Assembly (NCBI RefSeq): GCF_003797945.1
Contig: NZ_RKKU01000006.1
Location: forward strand, 62,001 to 126,000
DNA from: Pseudomonas neustonica
GTDB taxonomy: Bacteria; Pseudomonadota; Gammaproteobacteria; Pseudomonadales; Pseudomonadaceae
Direction of reading: 5' to 3'
Length of the DNA: 64,000 bases
The position numbers and the translations under genes are program-made. The notes beneath the pieces are model-generated. The model saw nothing but the letters and a program-made list of their open reading frames with translations. It did no database searches and was not told the DNA's origin. Shown piece by piece: positions 39,935 to 47,259 of this stretch. Within the stretch, counting starts at the first letter, position 1. The number at the start of each line of letters is the position of its first letter.

Positions 39935-40576
39935 TTACTCAGCGCTTGGGCGTGAATCAAGAACCTTGTCGATAAGCCCGTAATCAGCCGCCTCTGCACC
40001 ACTCATAAAGCGGTCACGATCGGTATCGCGAGCAATCACATCCAGCGGTTGGCCAGTGTGATCTGCCAATACCTTGTTCAGACGTTCGCGGATAAACAGA
40101 ATCTCGCGAGCGTGAATCTCGATATCGGACGCCTGACCCTGAAAGCCGCCCAGCGGCTGGTGGATCATCATACGTGCATGCGGCAGGCAGTAACGCTTAC
40201 CAGCAGCGCCACCGGCGAGCAGCAACGCGCCCATGCTACAAGCCTGACCAATACATAGCGTACTGACATTGGGCTTGATGAACTGCATGGTGTCATAAAT
40301 CGCCATGCCGGCTGTTACTGATCCACCTGGGGAGTTGATATACAGGTGGATGTCCTTGTCGGGGTTTTCCGACTCAAGGAACAGCAACTGAGCGACGACC
40401 AGGTTGGCCATATAATCTTCAACCTGACCCACCAGGAAGATCACACGCTCTTTCAGCAGGCGTGAATAGATGTCGTAGGAACGTTCACCCCGGGCAGACT
40501 GTTCAACAACCATGGGAACCAGGCCGCCGGCGGCCTGTACGTCTGGGGGGAGCTGCATAAAGCTGTTATGGGTCAT
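39935..40576 (-). CDS. clpP: ATP-dependent Clp protease proteolytic subunit
   Basis: ClpP forms the double-heptamer protease chamber for ClpX and ClpA. The 213-residue protein has the catalytic triad: Ser in [14 protein letters not shown], His in [11 protein letters not shown] and Asp in [10 protein letters not shown]. The start [11 protein letters not shown] has AGGA 5 bases upstream. It lies between tig and clpX in the standard order, 90 bases after tig, with a hairpin in the gap. Confidence 0.97.
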   Translation of the reverse strand: MTHNSFMQLPPDVQAAGGLVPMVVEQSARGERSYDIYSRLLKERVIFLVGQVEDYMANLVVAQLLFLESENPDKDIHLYINSPGGSVTAGMAIYDTMQFIKPNVSTLCIGQACSMGALLLAGGAAGKRYCLPHARMMIHQPLGGFQGQASDIEIHAREILFIRERLNKVLADHTGQPLDVIARDTDRDRFMSGAEAADYGLIDKVLDSRPSAE

Positions 40577-40618
40577 GGATTCCTATCACTCCAAAATGTA
40601 CGTATCGCGAAAACACGA

Positions 40619-40640
40619 GAGCCAGCCCGAAGGCTGGCTC
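40619..40640. terminator. Hairpin between tig and clpP
   Basis: A perfect 9-bp stem GAGCCAGCC/GGCTGGCTC with a 4-base loop, 27 bases after the tig stop. T residues follow only weakly (TCGTGTTTTC), so it may reduce rather than stop read-through into clpP. Confidence 0.6.
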
Positions 40641-40666
40641 ACGTTGGCGAACACTGACAGCGAGCT

Positions 40667-42013
40667 TTACTCGTCTGCGCTGCTCTCTTCCGACTCACCA
40701 GACTCAACCTGTGCAGGCTGCGCTGGCTTGACGGCTTCTTCGTAAGCCACTTTCTTATCAGTCACTTGCGCCTTCTGCAGAACAGTATCCACCACTTGTT
40801 CTTCCAGCACAACCGACTGGATTTCGCCCAGCTGCTGCTCATTCTGGTAGTACCAGTTGATGACCTGCTCCGGTTCCTGGTACGCAGCAGCCAGCTCTTC
40901 GACCATGGCGCGAACGCGATCGTTGTCAGGCTCAATCTCGTTCTGCTTGACCACTTCAGCGACGATCAGACCCAAGCCAACACGACGCTTGGCTTGCTCT
41001 TCAAACAACTCAGCAGGCAACTGACCAGCCTGAATATTGGCACCACCAAACTGCTGTACTGCTTGCTCACGCAGACGATCGATTTCGTTGCTGAGCAGCG
41101 CCTTGGGTACGTCAACGGTATTGATTTCCAACAAGCCATCCATGACCTGGGCTTTAACCTTGGTCTTGATCGCCTGCTTCAACTCGCGCTCCATGTTCTT
41201 GCGAACTTCGGCGCGGAAACCCTCGATACCACCTTCGTTAACACCAAACTGGGCGAAGAACTCTTCGTTCAGCTCAGGCAGCGCAGGAGCAGCAACTTCT
41301 TTGACGGTAACGTCAAATTCAGCAGCTTTGCCAGCTAGATCCAGGTTCTGATAGTCCTCTGGGAAGGTTACGTTCAGGGTCAGGCTATCACCTGCCTTCG
41401 CGCCAACCAGGCCTTCTTCGAAACCAGGAATCATGCGGCCGGAGCCAAGCACGATGTTGCTGTCGTTGGCAGTGCCGCCCTGGAAGGCTTCACCGTCAAC
41501 CTTACCGACGAAGTCGATAGTCAACTGATCATCGTTCTGCGCAGCGCGCTCAACCGCTTCAAAGCGGGTGTTCTGCTTGCGCAGCGTTTCCAGCATGGTG
41601 TCGACATCAGCATCAGTCACTTCAGACTCAACGCGCTCAACCTTGATGGCAGAAAAATCGGCCAGTGCCACTTCCGGGTAAACTTCAAAAGTTGCGATGT
41701 ACTCGAAGTCTTTACCTTCTTCCATGGTCTTGGGCTCAACGCTAGGCGCGCCAGCAGGATTCAGTTTTTCCTGCATCACAGCTTCATAGAAGGAAGACTG
41801 GATGACTTCACCGATCACTTCCTGGTGAGCAGAGGCACCAAAGCGCTTACGAATAACGCTCATCGGCACCTTGCCTGGACGGAAACCATCGACCTTGGCG
41901 CGCTGTGCGGTCTGTTGCAGACGCTTTTTGACCTCGTTTTCAATACGATCGGCAGGGATGCCAACGGTCATGCGGCGCTCGAGGCCGGAGGTGGTTTCAA
42001 CCGAAACTTGCAT
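40667..42013 (-). CDS. tig: Trigger factor (ribosome-associated chaperone and prolyl isomerase)
   Basis: Trigger factor binds ribosomes near the exit tunnel and shields nascent chains. The 448 residues show the ribosome-binding signature GFRPGKVP (FRxGxxP) at about 44-51, an FKBP-type isomerase domain in the middle ([18 protein letters not shown], about 150-245), and the C-terminal chaperone arms. The tail is Glu/Ser-rich ([12 protein letters not shown]). The ATG at 42013 (MQVSVETT) has GAGGAC 5 bases upstream; an in-frame codon 24 bases earlier is rejected. It is the first gene of the tig-clpP-clpX block. Confidence 0.96.
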   Translation of the reverse strand: MQVSVETTSGLERRMTVGIPADRIENEVKKRLQQTAQRAKVDGFRPGKVPMSVIRKRFGASAHQEVIGEVIQSSFYEAVMQEKLNPAGAPSVEPKTMEEGKDFEYIATFEVYPEVALADFSAIKVERVESEVTDADVDTMLETLRKQNTRFEAVERAAQNDDQLTIDFVGKVDGEAFQGGTANDSNIVLGSGRMIPGFEEGLVGAKAGDSLTLNVTFPEDYQNLDLAGKAAEFDVTVKEVAAPALPELNEEFFAQFGVNEGGIEGFRAEVRKNMERELKQAIKTKVKAQVMDGLLEINTVDVPKALLSNEIDRLREQAVQQFGGANIQAGQLPAELFEEQAKRRVGLGLIVAEVVKQNEIEPDNDRVRAMVEELAAAYQEPEQVINWYYQNEQQLGEIQSVVLEEQVVDTVLQKAQVTDKKVAYEEAVKPAQPAQVESGESEESSADE

Positions 42014-42308
42014 GGAAAGTCCTCGTTCAACAGACAATGAATTAGTTATTTGGTGAATCGCAAAGGGACGACATTCTATGCGCTTGAATCTCAGAAGTCA
42101 TCACCGCGAGCATAATCAGGCATCGACACCCGTGACAACAAGGCAATAATGTGCCGATCACCGCAAATTCATGGAATGCTATCGCTAAAACCAGGACGCA
42201 TTTGTAGTACGAAGAAGTAACGGGCTATATGAACCGTAATCACGAAGCCGAATAGACTCGGCTAGCGGAATCAACGTTACCGCCCTGCATAATAGAAGCG
42301 AACACAGA

Positions 42309-42824
42309 ATGTCATTTGCAAACCAGGTATGTATCGTCACGGGCGCCACCTCAGGCATTGGACTAGCAGTGGTTAACCAGCTAGCGGCCAAGGGAGCGGA
42401 CCTGGGACTGGTCGGACGCAATCAGGCCAAGGGCGACGCACTGACCGCATCACTCAAGGCTGCGGAAACGCGCGCCTGCTTAGTAGCTGCCCACCTGGGT
42501 AAAAAGGAAGCGGCACAGCAGGTTTGCGCAGCGGCCATTGAGCATTTTGGTCGTATCGATGTACTGATCAACAACGCAGGCCTGCTCATGAAAGGAACTG
42601 CACTGGAATGCACTGACGCCGACTGGGACAGCGTGCTGGACATCAACCTGTCTGCCGCGTTCAGGTTATCGCGCGCAGCGCTGCCCAGCATGATCCGCCA
42701 GGCTGGCGGAAGCATTATCAACTCACCGAACATAGAGCGATGCAACCCCATAATTGGGGCACCCCCACCCTTTTCGCAGCTTCCCTGGCATTACCCCGCA
42801 AAAAACGCGAGCTCTCTAGGATAG
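42309..42824 (+). pseudogene. Truncated short-chain dehydrogenase/reductase
   Basis: The first 140 residues are a good SDR: the cofactor loop TGATSGIGLAVV, LINNAGLLMKGTALE, and DINLSAAFRLSRAALP up to GGSIINS. After about base 42725 the similarity ends abruptly. The catalytic YxxxK and the C-terminal 100 residues are absent, replaced by an unrelated tail (PNIERCNPIIGAPPP). A normal SDR has about 250 residues, so this is a gene remnant. No clear Shine-Dalgarno precedes the ATG. The break lies about 500 bases from a tRNA cluster, a place where integration and deletion are common. Confidence 0.75.
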
Positions 42825-43222
42825 ACCCAAACGATCACATCCTTCGCGAAAGCGATAACCATTTGAATGCAATTGGCTGCATTCAATCACCACCTTCCGT
42901 TGTTGCTGCCCGCTTCATACATTAGCCATAATGAAAGGCAAGGAGGGATTCGGGTACGGACTCAATTACCGAGCAAGGCATGTGATGCATGCCCAGAGAG
43001 TCAGGGGAATAAAATTGGCCAAGCGCTGTGACCAGAAAGGCGCGCGGCATCAAAGCCAAGCGTATTTAGAGAACATCAGAAACGAAAAAAGCCGCGCTTA
43101 GCAGCCAGTGAACGGCTGTTTGGGAGCGGCTTCTTGCGATGTTCAGCACTGGCTTGAATTCAACGATATTCAGGCAGGCTTTTTGACACGTCACCAACTG
43201 TCTCATAGAGCAGTTGATTATA
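42731..43222. other. Apparently non-coding stretch after the SDR remnant
   Basis: Nearly 500 bases without a gene I can support. It contains short perfect inverted repeats: CCCCA/TGGGG near 42744, and TTGAATGCA/TGCATTCAA around 42863-42886. A terminator-like hairpin AAGCCGC/GCGGCTT lies around 43089-43133. The sequence looks like leftover DNA from the event that cut the SDR gene. I saw no integrase or transposase frame. Confidence 0.45.
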
Positions 43223-43307
43223 TGGTGCGGACGGAGAGACTCGAACTCTCACACCTCTCGGCGCCAGAACCTAAATCTGGTGTGTCTACCAATTCCACCA
43301 CGTCCGC
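43223..43307 (-). tRNA. tRNA-Leu (anticodon TAG)
   Basis: An 85-base type II tRNA with a long variable arm. The acceptor GCGGACG pairs with CGTCCGC, followed by A and encoded CCA. The anticodon loop TTTAGGT reads CUN leucine codons. A terminator-like hairpin separates it from tRNA-His upstream. Confidence 0.96.
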
Positions 43308-43321
43308 GTAAAGCTAATAGT

Positions 43322-43350
43322 AAAACGCCAGGCCGTAAGCCTGGCGTTTT
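43322..43350. terminator. Perfect terminator-like hairpin between tRNA-His and tRNA-Leu
   Basis: A 12-bp perfect stem AAAACGCCAGGC/GCCTGGCGTTTT with a 5-base loop. On the minus strand it would end the Arg-His transcript before tRNA-Leu. Alternatively it serves as a processing site. Confidence 0.7.
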
Positions 43351-43359
43351 ACAGAATAA

Positions 43360-43436
43360 TGGGGTGGATGATGGGGATCGAACCCACGACAACAGGAGTC
43401 ACAATCCTGTGCTCTACCAACTGAGCTACACCCACC
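43360..43436 (-). tRNA. tRNA-His (anticodon GTG)
   Basis: A 77-base gene with the extra 5' G (G-1) opposite C73 that marks tRNA-His, the acceptor GTGGGTG/CATCCAC and an encoded CCA. The anticodon loop TTGTGAC reads His codons. Confidence 0.96.
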
Positions 43437-43470
43437 ACTATTCACTTCAACATTCCACACCTTCGCGCAA

Positions 43471-43547
43471 TGGCGCACCCGGCAGGACTCGAACCTGCGA
43501 CCATCCGCTTAGAAGGCGGATGCTCTATCCAGCTGAGCTACGGGCAC
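43471..43547 (-). tRNA. tRNA-Arg (anticodon TCT)
   Basis: A 77-base gene with acceptor GTGCCCG/CGGGTGC (two wobble pairs), discriminator G and encoded CCA. The anticodon loop CTTCTAA reads AGA/AGG. It is the first of the three leftward tRNAs, about 35 bases before tRNA-His. Confidence 0.96.
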
Positions 43548-43868
43548 CTGTTGCACATGGTAGATGATGAAACATCATCGGCATGTCCGAATGATTTTTG
43601 TGACAATCATTCGGTGGAGCCTGGTCACCTTCCAAACCGGTATCGCTGTGTTTGTGAAGCGGGGCAAATAATACTTAGCGCGCCCCTCCACGTCAACGTC
43701 AAAGAGCAATTTTTTTAGTCAGATGAGTAGCTTAACGCACTCAATGGCTCCTAAAGGCAGGCCGCACCCAACTTATTGGCCTTTTCTGGCAATCGACCAT
43801 GATCGGTCTTTTGCCCCGCTACCCTGCCATGCGACAATAGGCGGAATATTTTCTGCGTCAGGAACCCC
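43548..43868. other. Divergent intergenic region between the tRNA cluster and folD
   Basis: About 320 bases. It holds the tRNA promoter (43668-43696), the long 5' leader of tRNA-Arg with two short inverted repeats (GATGATGAAACATCATC and GAATGATTTTTGTGACAATCATTC, the latter split by a loop), and the folD leader. No other gene was seen. Confidence 0.6.
43668..43696 (-). promoter_or_regulatory. Sigma-70 promoter of the tRNA-Arg/His cluster
   Basis: Minus strand: TTGACG (43691-43696), a 17-base spacer, TATTAT (43668-43673), followed by a GC-rich GCCCCGC typical of stringently controlled promoters. tRNA-Arg starts about 120 bases downstream. Confidence 0.78.
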
Positions 43869-44723
43869 ATGAACGCCCAACTCATTGATGGCAAGCAGAT
43901 TGCCGCCAACCTCCGCAAGGATATCGCCAGCCAGGTCACTGAACGAAAAAACCAAGGCCTTCGCCTGCCGGGCCTGGCAGTGATCCTGGTCGGTAGCGAC
44001 CCAGCTTCCGAAGTCTATGTGTCACACAAGCGCAAGGACTGCGACGAGGTCGGTTTTATTTCCCGCTCGCACGATCTGCCCTCCAGCACCACGCAAGAGC
44101 AACTGTTGCAGCTGATTGATGATCTGAACGATGATCCGGAGATCGACGGCATTCTGGTCCAGCTGCCACTGCCAGCGCATCTAGAAGCGTCACAGCTGCT
44201 TGAGCGCATTCGCCCCGATAAGGACGTGGACGGCTTTCACCCCTACAACATTGGCCGTCTGGCGCAGCGTATGCCGCTGCTGCGCCCCTGCACGCCCATG
44301 GGCATCATCAAGCTGCTGAAGAGCACAGGGGTCGACCTCTATGGCCTGGACGCCACCGTGGTAGGTGCATCCAACATCGTCGGCCGCCCGATGGCGCTAG
44401 AGCTGCTGCTGGCCGGCTGCACTACCACGATCACTCACCGCTTTACCAAGAGCCTTGAAGACCACGTGCGCCGCTCCGATCTGGTTGTGGTCGCTGCAGG
44501 CAAGCCTGGACTGGTTAAAGGTGAGTGGATCAAACCCGGCGCTATCGTGGTCGACGTAGGCATCAACCGCATGGAAGATGGTCGCTTGGTCGGTGACGTA
44601 GAGTTCGGCGCTGCTGCCGAGCGCGCCAGCTGGATTACTCCGGTACCCGGTGGCGTTGGCCCCATGACCCGCGCCTGCCTACTGGAAAACACCTTGCACG
44701 CCTGTGCTCACCTGCACAGCTGA
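43869..44723 (+). CDS. folD: Bifunctional methylenetetrahydrofolate dehydrogenase / methenyltetrahydrofolate cyclohydrolase
   Basis: FolD interconverts 5,10-methylene-, 5,10-methenyl- and 10-formyl-tetrahydrofolate with NADP+. The 284 residues carry both family signatures: [15 protein letters not shown], with the catalytic Lys (about 50-64), and the NADP-binding [14 protein letters not shown] (about 165-178). [19 protein letters not shown] lies near the C-terminus. It is transcribed alone and ends at a clear terminator. Confidence 0.97.
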   Translation: MNAQLIDGKQIAANLRKDIASQVTERKNQGLRLPGLAVILVGSDPASEVYVSHKRKDCDEVGFISRSHDLPSSTTQEQLLQLIDDLNDDPEIDGILVQLPLPAHLEASQLLERIRPDKDVDGFHPYNIGRLAQRMPLLRPCTPMGIIKLLKSTGVDLYGLDATVVGASNIVGRPMALELLLAGCTTTITHRFTKSLEDHVRRSDLVVVAAGKPGLVKGEWIKPGAIVVDVGINRMEDGRLVGDVEFGAAAERASWITPVPGGVGPMTRACLLENTLHACAHLHS

Positions 44724-44744
44724 CACCCAGCGCAGCGATAAGTA

Positions 44745-44771
44745 AAACGCCCGGCTCAATGCCGGGCGTTT
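44745..44771. terminator. Intrinsic terminator of folD
   Basis: An 11-bp stem AAACGCCCGGC (44745-44755) / GCCGGGCGTTT (44761-44771) with a 5-base loop. It lies between folD and the convergent SDR gene, only 3 bases from the SDR stop, and can serve both. Confidence 0.85.
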
Positions 44772-44774
44772 GCG

Positions 44775-45563
44775 TTACAGGTTACCGGTTTTACCGCCAT
44801 CTATCGGCAAGTTGATGCCGTTGATGTAGGCCGCCGCGGGTGAGGCCAGAAACCCTGCCGCATTAGCAAACTCCTCAGGCGCGGCAAAGCGACCAACCGG
44901 GATGCTTGCCTGCATGACCTGAGTCACCTGTTCAACCGTTTTACCACTGGCCTTGGCCGAATGCGCAATCAGGCTATCCAGGCGCGGAGTGCTGGTCAGG
45001 CCGGGCAGCAGATTATTGACGGTGATACCGTCAATGGCCAGCTCGGCTGCCAGAGTTTTCGCCCAATTAGCCATCGCCGCACGAATGGTATTCGAGACAC
45101 CCAGGTTAGCGATTGGCTGCTTCACCGAAGTAGAGAGCACATTGAGGATGCGGCCGTAACCGGCTTCGCGCATGCCCGGCAGGAGCAGCTGGAGCAGCAC
45201 CTGAGCGCTGACCATATGCTGGGTGAAAGCATCGGCATACTCTTGCGGATCTGCACTATTGGCCGGTCCTGGCGCGGGACCACCGGTATTATTAAGCCAG
45301 ATATGAATAGCACCACCCTGCTCCAGCTCAAACCCGACAACCTCGGCAAGCGCCTTACTATCGTATGCATCTACGGCAAGAAAACCATGCTCTTGCCCAT
45401 GCCTGGCTGGCAGACGGGTGCAGATGGCCTGCAATTTATCAGCAGAGCGCGCCATCAGCACCACCTCGGCACCCTGCTCCGCAAGCTGATAGGCGCAGGC
45501 CTCACCCAGTCCCTGACTGCCGCCGCATACCAACGCTCGCTTACCAACCAAGTCCAGATTCAT
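44775..45563 (-). CDS. Short-chain dehydrogenase family protein lacking the catalytic Tyr-Lys motif
   Basis: A 262-residue SDR-fold protein. The cofactor loop is CGGSQGLGEACA rather than the usual TGxxxGIG, and NAG is replaced by NNTGGPAPG. Where YxxxK should stand, the sequence reads NLGVSNTIRAAMANWAKTLA. This fits a known atypical branch (beta-ketoacyl-reductase-like SDRs) in which the active site is altered, so activity cannot be assumed. The C-terminus INGINLPIDGGKTGNL is otherwise normal. It stands alone and is not obviously linked to the methylcitrate genes upstream. Confidence 0.82.
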   Translation of the reverse strand: MNLDLVGKRALVCGGSQGLGEACAYQLAEQGAEVVLMARSADKLQAICTRLPARHGQEHGFLAVDAYDSKALAEVVGFELEQGGAIHIWLNNTGGPAPGPANSADPQEYADAFTQHMVSAQVLLQLLLPGMREAGYGRILNVLSTSVKQPIANLGVSNTIRAAMANWAKTLAAELAIDGITVNNLLPGLTSTPRLDSLIAHSAKASGKTVEQVTQVMQASIPVGRFAAPEEFANAAGFLASPAAAYINGINLPIDGGKTGNL

Positions 45564-45716
45564 GACGAACTCCCTATCGAGTGAATGTAATCCGATACAT
45601 TAGCACGCAGTTGAAGTAGCGCCAGCACGCCCAATCAGCTGCGACCATCAGTGCAACTGACTGGGCAGCTTGACCGACAACACCGCTCAGAGGCTTAACA
45701 AGACGGCAGCATCAAC

Positions 45717-46904
45717 TCAAAGTGCATCGCCCGGCACCCGCACCCAACCTTCCATGAGAATTCGCGCACTGCGACTCATCACCGCCTTGGTCACGTTCCA
45801 CTCCCCTTTTATTTGACGCGCCTCCGCACCTACCCGAAGCGAGCCTGAGGGGTGGCCGAAGGTCACAGCGGTTCGCTCGCCGCCACCGGCGACCAGGTTC
45901 ACCAGCGTGCCGGGGATGGCCGCGGCGGTGCCGATGGCTACCGCACAGGTACCCATCATGGCGTGATGCAGCTTGCCCATGGACAGCGCGCGCACCAGCA
46001 GGTCGACATCGGCGGCCTTGATCTCCTTGCCGCTGGACGCACGATAGCTCTTGGGCGTCGAAACAAAGGCGACCTTGGGCGTATGTTGGCGCTTGAGCGC
46101 TTCTTCCGGCGCATTGATCAACCCCATACGCAAGGCCCCGGCCACGCGGATAGCCTCCAGACGCGCCAGTGCGGCAGGGTCGCCATTGATATCCTCACGC
46201 AGCTCAGTGCCCTTATAGCCAATATCTTCGGCGTTGACGAATACCGTGGGGATACCGGCGGTAATCATGGTGGCCTTGAAAGTACCAATACCCGGCACCT
46301 CGAGTTCATCCACCAGATTACCCGTGGGAAACATGGAGCCACCCTCTTCGCCATCATCGGAAGGATCGATAAACTCCAGTACGATTTCAGCAGCTGGAAA
46401 GGTCACACCGTCCAGTTCGAAATCACCGGTTTCCTGCACCTGGCCATTGCTGACTGGCACATGGGCGATAATGGTTTTCTGGATATTGGCCTGCCAGATA
46501 CGCACTACGCAGGTGCCGTTCTCGGGAATACGGGCAGGGTCAACCAGTCCAGCATGAATGGCGAACGCGCCAGCACCGGTCGACAGGTTGCCGCAGTTAC
46601 CGCTCCAATCGACAAAGGCGCTGTCGATCGAGACCTGGCCATAAAGATAATCAACGTCGTGGTCGGGCTGACTACTGGCAGACAGAATCACGCATTTGCT
46701 GGTGCTGGAGGTGGCGCCGCCCATGCCGTCGGTGTGGGCACTGTATGGGTCTGGGCTGCCGATCACGCGCAGGAAGAGCTTGTCGCGCGCTGCACCTGGG
46801 GTCTGGCAGTCTTGGGGGAGGTCTTGCAGGCGAAAGAAGACGCCTTTGCTGGTGCCGCCACGCATGTAGGTGGCGGGGATGCGGATTTGGGGTGCATTGG
46901 ACAT
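45717..46904 (-). CDS. prpF: 2-Methylaconitate cis-trans isomerase
   Basis: PrpF converts the trans-2-methylaconitate made by AcnD into the cis form used by aconitase. The 395-residue protein begins IRIPATYMRGGTSKGVFF, the family start, where the Arg-Gly-Gly-Thr segment binds substrate; GNCGNLSTGAGAFA is the second conserved part. The ATG at 46904 has AGGAG 8 bases upstream. It is separated from acnD by a 355-base gap containing a terminator and a repeat-like segment, so it may have reduced expression or its own promoter. Confidence 0.92.
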   Translation of the reverse strand: MSNAPQIRIPATYMRGGTSKGVFFRLQDLPQDCQTPGAARDKLFLRVIGSPDPYSAHTDGMGGATSSTSKCVILSASSQPDHDVDYLYGQVSIDSAFVDWSGNCGNLSTGAGAFAIHAGLVDPARIPENGTCVVRIWQANIQKTIIAHVPVSNGQVQETGDFELDGVTFPAAEIVLEFIDPSDDGEEGGSMFPTGNLVDELEVPGIGTFKATMITAGIPTVFVNAEDIGYKGTELREDINGDPAALARLEAIRVAGALRMGLINAPEEALKRQHTPKVAFVSTPKSYRASSGKEIKAADVDLLVRALSMGKLHHAMMGTCAVAIGTAAAIPGTLVNLVAGGGERTAVTFGHPSGSLRVGAEARQIKGEWNVTKAVMSRSARILMEGWVRVPGDAL

Positions 46905-46978
46905 GCTGGTTACTCCTGAAACGGTGGTGTCACTGGGCACGGTGACAGGTGATACCGATGGGTAAGTTACTCATATTT

Positions 46979-47175
46979 TGGTTTCGCCTTTATGGCGAGT
47001 CAGGGGAAATGCTTGTCCATTTCCCCTAACAACCCCTAGGACACCCCGACTATGCGGCCCTTCGGGTTCGCTGCGTTGCTCGGCCTGCCGGGGCCCTGCG
47101 GAACTCGCTTCGCTCAGACAGTCCTCGGGCTTTATCCCGACCGCCCTGCGCTACTCGCCCGCCTAGATGGGGACT
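46979..47175. repeat. Repeat-like non-coding segment between acnD and prpF
   Basis: The sequence changes character here. It has a CGCC/GGCG hairpin at its left end, then a perfect 10-bp stem AGGGGAAATG/CATTTCCCCT (47002-47027), then a GC-rich block (47052-47165). Spurious frames such as PFGFAALLGLPGPCGTRFAQ in that block look like those that recur in many proteobacterial genomes. I take it to be a copy of a dispersed repeat. That rests on memory of similar sequences, and only one copy lies in this window. Confidence 0.5.
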
Positions 47176-47234
47176 GTGGGTCCGTGCATATGGGCGAGAT
47201 TATCGCGCTTGTCCAAACCAACTGCGTAAACAAA

Positions 47235-47255
47235 AGCCCCGGCCTTGCCGGAGCT
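47235..47255 (-). terminator. Probable terminator after acnD
   Basis: On the minus strand AGCTCCGGC/GCCGGGGCT (one G-U pair) with a 3-base loop is followed by TTTTGTTTACGC, starting 5 bases after the acnD stop. Confidence 0.72.
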
Positions 47256-47259
47256 CTGT

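Larger units (their letters stand above)
46905..47259. other. Gap inside the methylcitrate operon
   Basis: This 355-base stretch between acnD and prpF holds the acnD terminator (47235-47255), the repeat-like segment (46979-47175) and the prpF leader. I see no gene in it. Confidence 0.6.

Noticed and set aside
42740..42925. Short plus-strand frame after the SDR break
   Set aside because: No ribosome binding site, no recognisable features, and it lies in apparent leftover DNA.
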